Made by a program: the position numbers and the translations under genes
Assembly: GCF_003388735.1 (NCBI RefSeq)
Contig: NZ_QUBQ01000003.1
Span: forward strand, 1-64,000
Direction: 5' to 3'
DNA: 64,000 bases
Source of the DNA: Paenibacillus paeoniae
GTDB lineage: Bacteria; Bacillota; Bacilli; Paenibacillales; Paenibacillaceae
Shown here: positions 8,419 to 18,130 of the stretch, one piece after another
Layout of the letters: each line of letters begins with the position of its first letter
How positions within the stretch are numbered: the first letter of the stretch is position 1
Notes under the pieces: generated by a model
Seen by the model: only the letters and a program-made list of their open reading frames with translations
What the model was told of the DNA's origin: nothing
Databases searched by the model: none

Positions 8419-9357
8419 GTGCCGAAAAAAGTGAAAGTTTCTGAACTCGTCCGGCAGTTCCAGCTGGAAATTATAGCAGGTGAGGACGGACTTAAACGCA
8501 ACATAACAGTAGACGACTTGTACCGTCCGGGCCTTGAGATGGCGGGTTACTTCCATTACTTCCCGAGCGAGCGGGTACAGCTTTTGGGACGTACGGAAAT
8601 CTCGTTCCTTAATATGCTGGATAGCGAGGAGAGGAAGAACCGCATGGTGCGTCTGTGCAACGAGGACACGCCGTGCATTATTCTGACACGCGGACTGGAA
8701 GCTCCCAAAGAGTTAATTGAGCAGTCCAATGCGATGCAAGTGCCTGTGCTGCGCAGCAATACAGCAACTACGATTCTTTCCAGCCGCATTACGGACTTCC
8801 TGGAGCATAAGCTTGCCCCGACGGCTACTATTCATGGAGTTTTGGTCGATGTATACGGCGTAGGCATGCTGATTACAGGCGGAAGCGGCATCGGTAAGAG
8901 CGAGACGGCATTGGAGCTGGTGAAGCGAAGCCACCGTCTGATTGCGGACGATGCGGTCGAAATTCGTCAAACCTCCGACGGACAATTGCACGGGACGGCC
9001 CCTGAGCTGATTCGCCATTTGCTTGAAATCCGCGGTCTAGGCATCATTAACGTGATGACGCTATTCGGAGCGGGTGCTGTCCGTACACAGAAGCGGATCG
9101 GTCTTGTAATCAAGCTGGAGAATTGGCAGCAGGATAAGCAGTATGACCGCTTGGGCCTTGATGAAGAGGTAACGCGCATCATCGATACAGACATACCGCT
9201 CGTTACTATTCCGGTTCGTCCGGGACGAAATTTGGCCGTTATTATCGAAGTAGCCGCCATGAACTTCCGTTTGAAGCGGATGGGCTATAATGCTGCCCTG
9301 CAATTCACAAACAAACTCACCGAGACGATAGCCGATGATATGGATGATTACGACTGA
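8419..9357 (+). CDS. hprK: HPr kinase/phosphorylase
   Basis: A 312-residue enzyme that phosphorylates HPr and its paralogues on Ser46 and removes the phosphate again, coupling glycolytic state to catabolite repression. Walker A GGSGIGKS spans 154-161. His139 ('TIHG') and the signature '[10 protein letters not shown]' are present. Start: GTG at 8419, eight bases after GAAGGGGG; upstream in-frame ATG codons lack family similarity. It leads the conserved hprK-lgt-ppaX-yvoF group. Targets with Ser46 exist in this window (the HPr-like gene at 27311). Confidence 0.95.
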   Translation: MPKKVKVSELVRQFQLEIIAGEDGLKRNITVDDLYRPGLEMAGYFHYFPSERVQLLGRTEISFLNMLDSEERKNRMVRLCNEDTPCIILTRGLEAPKELIEQSNAMQVPVLRSNTATTILSSRITDFLEHKLAPTATIHGVLVDVYGVGMLITGGSGIGKSETALELVKRSHRLIADDAVEIRQTSDGQLHGTAPELIRHLLEIRGLGIINVMTLFGAGAVRTQKRIGLVIKLENWQQDKQYDRLGLDEEVTRIIDTDIPLVTIPVRPGRNLAVIIEVAAMNFRLKRMGYNAALQFTNKLTETIADDMDDYD

Positions 9358-9411
9358 AGATAAGGTTTTCGCAAGTACGCTAATTATGGAATGAGGGAGT
9401 AGATCAAACCA

Positions 9412-10416
9412 ATGGATACGTTCGCGATTAATCCAGTTCTATTCGAGATCGGCAGCTTCTCAATCAAATGGTACGGCCTAATATTAGGTTTGGGCGCGCT
9501 GGCGGGTCTGATGCTCGCCGTGCAGGAAGGCAAGAGGTTCGGCATCAAGCCGGATTTCTTCATGGACTTGCTCTTGCTTGGAGCGCCATCGGCTATTATT
9601 GTGGCGCGTATTTATTACGTAGCGTTCAAGTGGGAAGATTATAAGGACAATCCGCTTAGTGTGTTTAAAATATGGGAGGGCGGTATCGCCATCTATGGCG
9701 CCATTATCGGGGCTTTCATATGCGGTATTATTTATGCAAGATATAAAGGTTACCGCTTCTTAAGAATTGCGGACATTGCTGTTCCTTCCATTCTGGTAGG
9801 ACAAATGATTGGCCGCTGGGGCAACTTCATGAACCAAGAGGCATACGGCGGACCTGTTAGCGAAGACTTCCTTCGCAATACGCTGCATATTCCGTCCTTT
9901 ATCGTGAACCATATGTTTATTGTAGATTCCGCGATTCCGGAAGGCGCATTCCGTCACCCGGCGTTTCTCTATGAATCGCTATGGAGCTTAGTGGGACTAG
10001 CTGTCTTATTTATTATTCGTCGTCAGAAGTTTATTCGCGTCGGTGAAATGACAGCTGCTTACTTCATCTGGTATTCCATTGGCCGCTTCTTTATTGAAGC
10101 ACTTCGTACAGACAGCCTAGCCTTTATGGGACCAAGCTGGTTGGCTTCTATGATGAACGGGCTATGGGCACCAATGAGCGGACTATTCGATAAAGGGTTC
10201 CTGGATCCGGCGTACGGCAATATCCGGATATCGCAATTGCTGGCTCTCCTGTTGATTATCGCAGCGATCATATTCATTATTGTACGACGCGTGACCGGAA
10301 AAGCGGATGTGCGCTACTCTGATCCGATTGTAACGACGAAGCCGGAGCGTAACGGATTAACAGCAGATGGACAAGAGATCGCAGCTGAAGCGGGCGCAGG
10401 CAAAGATAAGAAATAA
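9412..10416 (+). CDS. lgt: Prolipoprotein diacylglyceryl transferase
   Basis: A 334-residue integral membrane enzyme that transfers diacylglycerol to the cysteine of prolipoproteins. It has about seven membrane helices, the family signature 'GRWGNFMNQEAYGGP' at about residues 134-148, and conserved 'HPAFLYES'. The C-terminal 30 residues are hydrophilic and variable. The ATG follows GAGGGAG. It serves the lipoproteins encoded here, such as the solute-binding proteins at 33238 and 59872. Genomic neighbours hprK and ppaX match the Bacillus order. Confidence 0.96.
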   Translation: MDTFAINPVLFEIGSFSIKWYGLILGLGALAGLMLAVQEGKRFGIKPDFFMDLLLLGAPSAIIVARIYYVAFKWEDYKDNPLSVFKIWEGGIAIYGAIIGAFICGIIYARYKGYRFLRIADIAVPSILVGQMIGRWGNFMNQEAYGGPVSEDFLRNTLHIPSFIVNHMFIVDSAIPEGAFRHPAFLYESLWSLVGLAVLFIIRRQKFIRVGEMTAAYFIWYSIGRFFIEALRTDSLAFMGPSWLASMMNGLWAPMSGLFDKGFLDPAYGNIRISQLLALLLIIAAIIFIIVRRVTGKADVRYSDPIVTTKPERNGLTADGQEIAAEAGAGKDKK

Positions 10417-10454
10417 ATGAACGGTTTGAGGGATAGCTTAGGAGGCAAGTCAAC

Positions 10455-11123
10455 ATGAATGGAATTCGTACGATGTTATTCGATCTGGACGGCACGATTC
10501 TGGATACGAATGAGCTTATTATCCGTTCTTTTCTGGAGTCGCTGAAGGGTTATGTGCCTGAAGATTTCGGCAGGGATCATATCATCCCCAGCATGGGGCT
10601 TAAATTGTCTGATCAGATGAAGCTGTTCTCGGGATTGGACGATGTAGAGCATCTTGTGAAGGCGTACCGTGACGTCAATTTGAGGCTGCACGATGATTTG
10701 GTCCAAGCTTTCGCTTATGTGAATGAGGTGCTGGAGAGGCTTCATCGCGAAGGTGTACAGATCGGTATTGTAACGACAAAGATGAGGCTTACGACAGAAA
10801 GGGGCCTCAAGTTCGTCGGCATCTACGATTATATTGATGCCATTGTGACGATCGATGATGTTACGCATGCTAAACCGCATCCGGAGCCGGTACTGAAAGC
10901 GATGGAGCTGCTGAAGGCGGAGCCTGCTACAACGATGATGGTCGGCGACAGCACGGTCGACATTCAGTCTGCAGTTGCAGCTGGAGCGATTGGTGTCGGC
11001 GTCGCATGGTCGCTTAAGGGAGGCCAGATTCTGAGGGATGCCGGTGCATCGTATGTCATTGATGATATGCGGGAGCTGTATGCTTTTACGGGATCGGAGC
11101 TGGGGACGCTTGAGAGACGTTGA
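10455..11123 (+). CDS. ppaX: Pyrophosphatase PpaX (HAD superfamily)
   Basis: A 222-residue HAD-IA hydrolase. Motif I reads 'DLDGTILDT' (10-18), motif II 'IVTTK', and motifs III/IV 'AKPHPEP...MVGDSTVDI'. In Bacillus, PpaX hydrolyses the pyrophosphate released when HPr kinase/phosphorylase dephosphorylates HPr-Ser-P, which fits its place two genes after hprK. The ATG follows TAGGAGG. The gene overlaps the next by 14 bases. Confidence 0.92.
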   Translation: MNGIRTMLFDLDGTILDTNELIIRSFLESLKGYVPEDFGRDHIIPSMGLKLSDQMKLFSGLDDVEHLVKAYRDVNLRLHDDLVQAFAYVNEVLERLHREGVQIGIVTTKMRLTTERGLKFVGIYDYIDAIVTIDDVTHAKPHPEPVLKAMELLKAEPATTMMVGDSTVDIQSAVAAGAIGVGVAWSLKGGQILRDAGASYVIDDMRELYAFTGSELGTLERR

Positions 11124-11601
11124 ACGTTACCCCGTTGAGGGGCCGAATGCCCTATGGCAGGTCTACTCAACTGTAAGCAGAATAAAGGCGGTACGAAATT
11201 TCATATTCATTCAATTGGCTCGATATTGTCCCGTGCTGCCCTGGAAAAATTGGATTTACCGCCGTGTGCTGGGGATGAGGGTCGGCGAGCATACGGCTTT
11301 TGCCTTGATGGTTATGGTGGACGTATTTTTCCCGGAGCGAATTACGGTAGGGAACAATTCGATTATCGGGTATAATACGACGATTCTGACGCATGAATAT
11401 TTGATCAAAGAATATCGGCTCGGCCATGTACATATCGGCGATCATGTCATGATTGGCGCGAACACGACCATTCTCCCCGGTGTCACCATTGGTGATCATG
11501 CTGTTGTCGCAGCGGGTTCAGTCGTTCATAAGGATGTGCCGCCCCATGCTTTTGTTGGCGGTAATCCGATGAGGCTGATCGAGCGCAGTTCTGACTCCTA
11601 G
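11110..11601 (+). CDS. yvoF: Left-handed beta-helix acyltransferase, YvoF-like
   Basis: A 163-residue hexapeptide-repeat O-acetyltransferase-type protein. Hexapeptide turns cover 'GANTTILPGVTIGDHAVVAA' and 'VGGNPMRLI', which place acetyl-CoA and the catalytic His in this family. Start: TTG at 11110, inside the end of ppaX; it gives an N terminus (MRDVERYPVEGPNALWQVY) resembling Bacillus YvoF and follows GGAGCTGGGG. Upstream ATGs in this frame read through ppaX and are not convincing. The acceptor substrate is unknown. Confidence 0.85.
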   Translation: MRDVERYPVEGPNALWQVYSTVSRIKAVRNFIFIQLARYCPVLPWKNWIYRRVLGMRVGEHTAFALMVMVDVFFPERITVGNNSIIGYNTTILTHEYLIKEYRLGHVHIGDHVMIGANTTILPGVTIGDHAVVAAGSVVHKDVPPHAFVGGNPMRLIERSSDS

Positions 11602-11924
11602 TCATTTTTGTGCGGTGATATCCGCAATATATCATAAGAGTGATTCAGCAGCAGGGATGTCCTTCATGCGGGGTGCGAACGGCGAAGCAGACGCTGAACG
11701 CAGTCGCAGGAGGATGTCCTTTTTTTCTATGAAAGAGGATGATTCTTCTATTAAATAGTAGGGGATCTGCCGATACAAGGAGAAGCTGGGTCAACAGGTC
11801 ACGAATTGGGGCTGTGACGGCTTGACGGAAGAGCGTTAATCATGCTACGATAACGACTAATATCTTTATTTTGGTAGTATGGTAACACTTTAAATCACTA
11901 AAGCATTAATGAAGGAGAACGGTT
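11602..11924 (+). other. Intergenic region before the his operon
   Basis: These 323 bases hold a small hairpin (TGCGG...CCGCA, 11613-11628), a direct repeat of 'GGATGTCCTT' (about 11657 and 11714, the second followed by T7), and the promoter described separately. I found no T-box motif and no convincing gene. Confidence 0.5.
11822..11851 (+). promoter_or_regulatory. Probable sigma-A promoter of the his operon
   Basis: TTGACG (11822-11827) and TACGAT (11846-11851) are separated by 18 bases, about 75 bases before the hisZ start. Confidence 0.6.
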
Positions 11925-13151
11925 ATGTCTAAACCAAAGATGTTCGAGAAGCCAACTGGCGCTAAGGACTATTTGCCGGAGGCGGTTCGCAAGCTTCGTC
12001 ATATCGAGCGCGAAGCGCTGGCCTGCATGCGCGGCTGGGGCTATGAACAAATTATTACGCCAACGATGGAATATTACGATACGGTGGGGGCAGCGAGCTC
12101 CACATCTGACCATAAATTATATAAGCTGCTCAATAACCGCGGAACGACGCTGGTCCTGCGCTCCGATATGACGTCCCCTATTGCGAGGGTCGTCTCTTCG
12201 CTGCTTAAGGAATCTGAATTCCCTCTGAGATTGTCCTATCATTCCAATGTATTCCGTTCCATTGAAGAAGAAGCTGGGCGGGAGGTCGAGTTTTTCCAGA
12301 CGGGTGTAGAGCTTGTGGGCGATTCCTCTGCGGAGGCTGATGCCGAAGTTGTCGCTTTGGCCATCGCTTCGCTAAAGGCTGCTGGCGTGGAACGCTTCAA
12401 GATAGCCATCGGTCATGTTGGGTTCTTGAACGGCTTGCTCGGAGAAGCATTGCCAAATCGTACGGAAGAGCAAGAACTGCTCAAATCATGCCTGCTTGGG
12501 CGTGATTATGTAGGCTACCGCGATCAACTGCGGAAGCTGTCGCTGGAGGAGCCGGTACGAAGTGAGCTTGAAGGCATCTTAAGATTGCGCGGAGGCGGAG
12601 AAATCTGCGATCAGGCGCTGCAACTGAGTTTGGATGAGACAGCAAGGGAGTCGATCAGCCATCTGTGCGAAATCTGGGATGCACTGAAGGCCTATGGAGT
12701 CAGCGAGCATGTCTTGATTGATTTGACGATGATTGGTGACTTCTCTTATTACACGGGTATGACCTTTGAAGGGTATGCTGCTGATCTAGGCTTCCCTGTT
12801 GTAAGCGGAGGCCGTTATGATAATCTGCTGGCTCAGTTCGGACGTCCTGCCGGCGCGACAGGCTTTGCGCTGAAGACGACGAGAGTGCTTGAGCTTCTGG
12901 GTGCGGAGAATGACAATGAAGAAGAGCGCACGCTCATCGTATACGATTCAACCGGTCGTGATGAAGCGCTGGCGGAGGCACAGCGGCTTCGCGGAGAAGG
13001 GGCGCTTGTTGTAACCGTAAGAGAGGACTCGCTCTCGAATGAGCTGCAGGAGGCGGCTCATTCCGATCACTTCGAATATAAAGGGCTTCGATATACTAAT
13101 CTTTTGGTTTATCTAGCAGGCCAAGGGACGAATGGGGGCAGCGCAACATGA
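11925..13151 (+). CDS. hisZ: ATP phosphoribosyltransferase regulatory subunit HisZ
   Basis: A 408-residue paralogue of histidyl-tRNA synthetase without tRNA-charging function. It pairs with the short HisG to form the first enzyme of histidine synthesis. The class II synthetase fold is visible in '[12 protein letters not shown]' (motif 2 region) and '[20 protein letters not shown]' (motif 3 region). The ATG follows GAAGGAG. It heads the operon and overlaps hisG by four bases (ATGA). Confidence 0.94.
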   Translation: MSKPKMFEKPTGAKDYLPEAVRKLRHIEREALACMRGWGYEQIITPTMEYYDTVGAASSTSDHKLYKLLNNRGTTLVLRSDMTSPIARVVSSLLKESEFPLRLSYHSNVFRSIEEEAGREVEFFQTGVELVGDSSAEADAEVVALAIASLKAAGVERFKIAIGHVGFLNGLLGEALPNRTEEQELLKSCLLGRDYVGYRDQLRKLSLEEPVRSELEGILRLRGGGEICDQALQLSLDETARESISHLCEIWDALKAYGVSEHVLIDLTMIGDFSYYTGMTFEGYAADLGFPVVSGGRYDNLLAQFGRPAGATGFALKTTRVLELLGAENDNEEERTLIVYDSTGRDEALAEAQRLRGEGALVVTVREDSLSNELQEAAHSDHFEYKGLRYTNLLVYLAGQGTNGGSAT

Positions 13152-13789
13152 ACAGCGATAAGGAAATATTGAAGGTTGCGATGCCGAAGGGCAGAATTTA
13201 CAAGCAAGCGCTCAAGCTGTTCCGTGAAGCGGGCATTCCGATTCCGGGCGACTTCGACGATACGCGCAAGCTGATTATTGAACAGCCGGAAGCGAAGATG
13301 GAATTTATTATGGCGAAGCCGGTCGATGTGCCGACGTTCGTGGAATACGGCGTAGCCGATATTGGCATTGTCGGTAAAGACGTCTTGATGGAAGAAGACA
13401 AGGATGTCTATGAGCTTCTTGATCTGGGCATTGCTAAGTGCCGGATGTCCGTTATCGGGCTCCCGGACTGGAAGCCGACGATTCAGCCTCGCGTGGCGAC
13501 GAAATACCCAAGCGTAGCATCCGCTTACTTCCGTGAGCAGGGACAGCAGGTTGAGGTTATCAAGCTGAACGGATCAATTGAGCTTGCGCCGCTGATCGGA
13601 TTGGCTGATCGGATCGTCGATATGGTGGAGACGGGGCAGACGCTGAGAGAGAACGGACTTATTGAGATGGAGACGATCTTCGGTATTACGAGCCGGCTCA
13701 TTGCCAATCGGGTGAGCTACCGAATGAAGAACGATAGCATTCAGAGCCTGTGCGACAGATTGCAGGAGACGATTGCAACGAAGGGTTAA
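13148..13789 (+). CDS. hisG: ATP phosphoribosyltransferase catalytic subunit (short form)
   Basis: A 213-residue short-form HisG that condenses ATP and PRPP to phosphoribosyl-ATP, step 1 of the pathway. It lacks the C-terminal regulatory domain of long HisG and therefore needs HisZ, encoded directly upstream. Conserved segments include '[12 protein letters not shown]', 'VGKDVLMEE' and '[18 protein letters not shown]'. Feedback by histidine is expected through HisZ. Confidence 0.95.
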   Translation: MNSDKEILKVAMPKGRIYKQALKLFREAGIPIPGDFDDTRKLIIEQPEAKMEFIMAKPVDVPTFVEYGVADIGIVGKDVLMEEDKDVYELLDLGIAKCRMSVIGLPDWKPTIQPRVATKYPSVASAYFREQGQQVEVIKLNGSIELAPLIGLADRIVDMVETGQTLRENGLIEMETIFGITSRLIANRVSYRMKNDSIQSLCDRLQETIATKG

Positions 13790-13913
13790 TTGGAGTGAAT
13801 GATTGGCAGACGTTTCGCCTAGTTCTTCGTGAGTCGGAGGGATCGCTGGGTTGTCAGCTTGAAGATAGAGCAAGATGCGCGGCAACTGAGCGCAGGGAGA
13901 GGAGAGACGGAAC

Positions 13914-15206
13914 ATGCGTATTATGCGTGCAGAGCAATTTGGATTGAAGCGTGAAGTGGAATACGGTACGCCGGAGCAGAATGAAAGTGCGCTGCGAATT
14001 GTGGCAGAAGTGAAGGCGGAAGGCGATGCAGCTTTGCTGCGCTACACGGAGCAGCATGACAAAGTGAAGCTGGATGCTTCTTTGCTGCGTGTGACGCAGG
14101 AGGAGATTGAGGCGGCTTACGACCGTGTTGATGCCCTTTTCCTGACAGCATTGCGCGAAGCAGCCGTCAATATCCGCCGATTCCATGAGAAGCAATTGCG
14201 CAATTCATGGACGGACCTTCAGCCCGACGGGACAATGCTGGGACAAATTATGCGTCCTCTGAAACGCGTTGGCGTCTATGTGCCAGGCGGCAAAGCGGCA
14301 TACCCTTCGTCTGTGCTGATGAATGTGATTCCGGCTCAAGTGGCAGGTGTACCTGAGATCGTCATGGTGACGCCGCCGGCTACAGGGGGCAAGGAAGGCA
14401 TCGACCCTTATATTCTGGTCGCCGCTGCTGAAGCGGGAGTGAAGGAGCTGTATCGCGTCGGCGGGGCGCAAGCGATTGCGGCTCTTGCTTACGGGACGGA
14501 GACGATTGCTCCGGTTGATAAAATATGCGGACCCGGCAACATCTACGTGGCACTGGCGAAGCGCGCCGTATTCGGTGCTGTCGATATCGACAGCATTGCA
14601 GGGCCGAGTGAAATCGTCGTGCTGGCAGATGAAGCGGCGAATCCGGCCTATATTGCAGCCGATCTGCTGTCCCAAGCGGAGCATGACGAGATGGCTTCAT
14701 CTATATTGGTGACTCCGTCGGAGTCACTAGCTCAAGCGGTAGCGGAAGAGGTGGAACGTCAGTTGTCTACGCTGCCGAGAGAAGACATCGCAAGAAGCTC
14801 TATTGACCATTACGGTGCGATCTTGCTGGTGGATTCGATTAGAGCGGGTATTGATGTGGTGAATCAGTTAGCTCCGGAGCATCTGGAGGTGCTGATCGAG
14901 GAGCCGATGAGGGTGTTGGGCTTAATTGAGAATGCGGGAGCAATCTTCCTGGGGCCTTATAGCTCAGAACCGGTAGGCGATTATTTTGCGGGACCGAATC
15001 ACATTATTCCGACGAACGGTACGGCTCGTTTTTCCTCGCCGGTGAACGTGGACGACTTTATGAAGAAATCGAGCTTAATCTACTATAGCAAAGAAGCTCT
15101 GATGAAAAACGGCGAGAACATTATGACGCTGGCTCGTCACGAAGGGCTGGAAGGTCACGCCAGAGCGATTCAGGTGCGTCTGGATCATGAGAACGACACG
15201 AGGTAG
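13914..15206 (+). CDS. hisD: Histidinol dehydrogenase
   Basis: A 430-residue zinc enzyme that catalyses the last two oxidations, L-histidinol to histidine. Conserved blocks: '[18 protein letters not shown]', '[12 protein letters not shown]', '[10 protein letters not shown]', '[13 protein letters not shown]' and '[13 protein letters not shown]'. The ATG follows AGGAGAG. A 124-base gap after hisG separates it from the upstream pair, unusual in an otherwise tight operon. Confidence 0.96.
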   Translation: MRIMRAEQFGLKREVEYGTPEQNESALRIVAEVKAEGDAALLRYTEQHDKVKLDASLLRVTQEEIEAAYDRVDALFLTALREAAVNIRRFHEKQLRNSWTDLQPDGTMLGQIMRPLKRVGVYVPGGKAAYPSSVLMNVIPAQVAGVPEIVMVTPPATGGKEGIDPYILVAAAEAGVKELYRVGGAQAIAALAYGTETIAPVDKICGPGNIYVALAKRAVFGAVDIDSIAGPSEIVVLADEAANPAYIAADLLSQAEHDEMASSILVTPSESLAQAVAEEVERQLSTLPREDIARSSIDHYGAILLVDSIRAGIDVVNQLAPEHLEVLIEEPMRVLGLIENAGAIFLGPYSSEPVGDYFAGPNHIIPTNGTARFSSPVNVDDFMKKSSLIYYSKEALMKNGENIMTLARHEGLEGHARAIQVRLDHENDTR

Positions 15207-15298
15207 CTCGGAATTAGAGAACAGGTTGCTGGCGTACGGCTAGCTTTTTGAACGCAAGCGTTAAATGAAGGAACCCATAGATGGAGGTAGGAGTTACA

Positions 15299-15898
15299 AT
15301 GACAGAACAAGCGGTGCGCGAGGCTTCGGTTGCGCGGAAGACGAATGAAACGGATATTAAGCTCAAATTTGCGGTGGACGGTACAGGACAATCTCAGCTG
15401 GAGACGGATGTTCCGTTCCTGAACCATATGCTCGATCTATTCGCCAAGCACGGACAATTCGATCTAACGGTCGATGCGAAAGGCGATATTGAGATCGATG
15501 ATCATCATACGGTAGAGGATATCGGCATTTGCCTGGGTCAGACGCTTCGCGAGGCGCTGGGCGACAAGCGCGGAATCAAGCGTTACGCCAGTGTATTCGT
15601 GCCGATGGACGAGGCATTGGCACAGGTCGTGATCGACGTGAGCAACCGGCCGCACTTTGAATACCGCGCGCAATATCCATCTGCTCAGGTAGGGAGCTTC
15701 TCTACCGAGCTTGTTCATGAGTTTCTATGGAAGCTTGCGCTGGAGTCGCGCATTACGCTGCATGTCATTGTGCACTATGGCCAAAACACGCATCATATGA
15801 TCGAAGCCATATTCAAGGCTCTGGGCAGAGCGCTTGACGAGGCGACCAGCATTGATCCTCGCGTACAAGGAGTGCCTTCGACGAAGGGAGTGCTGTAG
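15299..15898 (+). CDS. hisB: Imidazoleglycerol-phosphate dehydratase
   Basis: A 199-residue Mn-dependent dehydratase (step 7) with the paired histidine motifs 'FLNHMLDLFAKHG' and 'DDHHTVEDIG', and a second set 'HTSHMIE'-like 'NTHHMIEAIFKALGRAL'. This is the monofunctional form without the histidinol-phosphatase domain. The ATG at 15299 follows GGAGGTAGGAG; an ATG 18 bases upstream lies within that ribosome site. hisH starts one base after the stop. Confidence 0.95.
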   Translation: MTEQAVREASVARKTNETDIKLKFAVDGTGQSQLETDVPFLNHMLDLFAKHGQFDLTVDAKGDIEIDDHHTVEDIGICLGQTLREALGDKRGIKRYASVFVPMDEALAQVVIDVSNRPHFEYRAQYPSAQVGSFSTELVHEFLWKLALESRITLHVIVHYGQNTHHMIEAIFKALGRALDEATSIDPRVQGVPSTKGVL

Positions 15899-15899
15899 G

Positions 15900-16532
15900 A
15901 TGATCGCCATTATTGACTACGGCATGGGAAATCTCCACAGTGTGAGCAAAGCTGTAGAGCGTCTCGGTTATGAAGCGGTCGTAACGGCCGATCCCCAGCA
16001 AATTGTGGAGGCCGACGGCGCGATTCTGCCGGGTGTGGGCGCATTTGGCGACGCTATGGCGAACTTGCGCGATACCGGACTGGATGAAGTTGTGAAATTG
16101 TACGCGGCCTCCGGCAAGCCGATTCTTGGTATTTGTCTGGGCATGCAGTTGCTGTTCAGCGAGAGCGAGGAGTATGGCAAAAACGAAGGTCTCGGATTGC
16201 TTCCCGGTGAAGTCATCCGATTCAGCGGCGACTTCAAGATTCCGCATATGGGTTGGAACAAGTTGAGCTTTCTGCAAGGGAATTCCCCGTTATTCCGCGG
16301 ACTTGAGGGAGGACATGTCTATTTCGTTCACTCCTTCCACGCGAAGACGGGCTTGGCGTCCGACTTGCTGGCAACGACAGATTATTATGGGCCGGTTACT
16401 GCAATCGTAGGCCGCGGCAACGTATATGGCATGCAGTTCCACCCGGAGAAAAGCGGAGACTTGGGTATGGCTCTGCTGGGCAACTTCCTCGCATTGTCGG
16501 GAAGCGGCAAGCCGCAGACGGCAATGGCCTGA
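15900..16532 (+). CDS. hisH: Imidazole glycerol phosphate synthase, glutamine amidotransferase subunit
   Basis: A 210-residue class I amidotransferase that supplies ammonia to HisF. Nucleophile Cys lies in 'GICLGMQLLF', and the His-Glu pair in 'MQFHPEKSG'. The start is ATG at 15900, right after the hisB stop; the longer upstream frame overlaps hisB and lacks similarity. In Bacillus the next gene would be hisA, but hisF follows after only 21 bases. Confidence 0.95.
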   Translation: MIAIIDYGMGNLHSVSKAVERLGYEAVVTADPQQIVEADGAILPGVGAFGDAMANLRDTGLDEVVKLYAASGKPILGICLGMQLLFSESEEYGKNEGLGLLPGEVIRFSGDFKIPHMGWNKLSFLQGNSPLFRGLEGGHVYFVHSFHAKTGLASDLLATTDYYGPVTAIVGRGNVYGMQFHPEKSGDLGMALLGNFLALSGSGKPQTAMA

Positions 16533-16553
16533 TCAGGAGAGGGGAGAGAGAAC

Positions 16554-17312
16554 ATGCTGGCAAAACGAATTATTCCTTGTCTGGATGTGAAGGACGGCCG
16601 CGTCGTGAAAGGCGTGAATTTCGTGAATCTTCGCGATGCGGGAGATCCGGTAGAGCTCGCGGCGACTTATGATCGCGAGGGTGCAGATGAGCTTGTGTTT
16701 CTGGACATCTCAGCCTCCGTTGAAGGCAGGGCGACGATGATTGAGGTGGTGAAGCGTACGGCTGGGGAGATTACGATTCCTTTCACCGTAGGCGGGGGCA
16801 TCTCGCATGTCGATGATATGACCAGACTGCTGCGCGCTGGTGCGGACAAGATCGGCATTAATACGGCAGCCATTAAAAATAAATCGCTTGTATCCGATGG
16901 CGCTCGCCGATTCGGCTCGCAATGTATTGTAGTAGCCATTGATGCCAAGTTCAATTCCGAATGGGGCGAGTGGGAAGTCTACACGCATGGCGGCCGTCAA
17001 TCGACGGGCATTCGTGCGCTGGAATGGGCTCGCGAGGCGGAGAAGCTGGGAGCGGGCGAGCTGTTGCTGACGAGCATGGACGCGGACGGTACGAAGGACG
17101 GCTTCGATGTGAAGCTGACCGCAGCTGTATCTAATTCCGTAGGCATTCCGGTTATAGCATCCGGCGGGGCGGGACTGATTCAGCACTTCCATGAAGTGTT
17201 CGAGGAAGCGCGCGCAGATGCGGCTCTCGCGGCAACGATATTCCACTACAAGGAAATGACGATACAAGAAGTGAAGGAAGATCTGCGCAAGAAGGGAGTC
17301 GAGGTCAGATAA
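16554..17312 (+). CDS. hisF: Imidazole glycerol phosphate synthase, cyclase subunit
   Basis: A 252-residue TIM barrel that cyclises PRFAR with ammonia from HisH. The two half-barrel phosphate motifs are present ('[10 protein letters not shown]', '[11 protein letters not shown]') as is catalytic Asp in '[17 protein letters not shown]'. That N-terminal signature identifies HisF rather than its sister HisA. The ATG follows GGAGAGGGGAGAG. The stop overlaps the hisIE start (TAATG). Confidence 0.96.
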   Translation: MLAKRIIPCLDVKDGRVVKGVNFVNLRDAGDPVELAATYDREGADELVFLDISASVEGRATMIEVVKRTAGEITIPFTVGGGISHVDDMTRLLRAGADKIGINTAAIKNKSLVSDGARRFGSQCIVVAIDAKFNSEWGEWEVYTHGGRQSTGIRALEWAREAEKLGAGELLLTSMDADGTKDGFDVKLTAAVSNSVGIPVIASGGAGLIQHFHEVFEEARADAALAATIFHYKEMTIQEVKEDLRKKGVEVR

Positions 17313-17989
17313 TGGGAACGTTAGAGATTCAGGAACAGATTAAGTGGGATGCTGATGGCCTCGTACCGGCAGTTGTACAGGATGCGCAAAGCAAAGAAGT
17401 GCTTATGCTTGCTTACATGAACCGGGAGTCGCTTCAGCGCTCTATTACATCGGGGACAACGTGGTTCTGGAGCCGCTCGCGAGGCGAACTCTGGAATAAA
17501 GGCGCGACGAGCGGGCATACACAAGGGATCGTCTCCATGGCCTATGACTGTGACGGCGATACCTTGCTGGTCCGCGTGAATCAGCATGGGCCGGCTTGTC
17601 ACACAGGCAGCTATAGCTGTTTCTTCAATTCCATTGCCGTTGAGGGCGACGGGGCCAAAGAAGGCGTGGAACCGGCTGCTGACCGATTCGGTATCTTGGG
17701 TCGTCTGGAAGGTGTCATTGCGCAGCGTTATGCGGAGCGTCCGTCCGGCACATACACGACGTATCTCTTCGACAAAGGCGTCGACAAAATCCTGAAAAAA
17801 GTAGGAGAAGAATCCGCCGAAGTCATCATCGCGGCCAAAAATAAAGACAACGACGAGCTGCGCAGCGAGGCAGGCGACTTGCTCTTCCATCTCATGGTGC
17901 TGCTCCGTGAAAGGGGACTTCCGCTTGATGCTATCATGTCCGAGCTGGAGAACCGCCACGGCAAACCAACGACGAATAAAATGCGGTAA
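17312..17989 (+). CDS. hisI: Bifunctional phosphoribosyl-AMP cyclohydrolase / phosphoribosyl-ATP pyrophosphatase
   Basis: A 225-residue fusion. The N-terminal cyclohydrolase domain (about 1-115) shows the metal-binding segment '[16 protein letters not shown]'; the C-terminal pyrophosphatase domain (about 125-220) shows '[16 protein letters not shown]' and '[13 protein letters not shown]'. It performs steps 2 and 3 of the pathway and is often called HisIE. It is the last his gene before prs. Confidence 0.95.
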   Translation: MGTLEIQEQIKWDADGLVPAVVQDAQSKEVLMLAYMNRESLQRSITSGTTWFWSRSRGELWNKGATSGHTQGIVSMAYDCDGDTLLVRVNQHGPACHTGSYSCFFNSIAVEGDGAKEGVEPAADRFGILGRLEGVIAQRYAERPSGTYTTYLFDKGVDKILKKVGEESAEVIIAAKNKDNDELRSEAGDLLFHLMVLLRERGLPLDAIMSELENRHGKPTTNKMR

Positions 17990-18034
17990 ATGTCGGAAGT
18001 CATGACTTTGTCGAAAAATAGTAGCAATACCTTT

Positions 18035-18062
18035 TTGAATTATCGGTAAATCAATGTATAAT
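18035..18062 (+). promoter_or_regulatory. Probable sigma-A promoter of prs
   Basis: TTGAAT (18035-18040) and TATAAT (18057-18062) are separated by 16 bases, about 70 bases before the prs start. prs can thus be expressed independently of the his operon. Confidence 0.7.
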
Positions 18063-18130
18063 AGGACAAGTAAGAATGATGGAATGATTAAAGTTTTAAA
18101 TTATTTGGTTGAAACGCTCAGGAGGGTATC

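Noticed and set aside
11602..11924. T-box riboswitch before hisZ
   Set aside because: The piece GGGGTGCGAACGGCG faintly resembles a T-box, but the essential UGGN that pairs with the tRNA end is missing and no terminator/antiterminator pair can be drawn.
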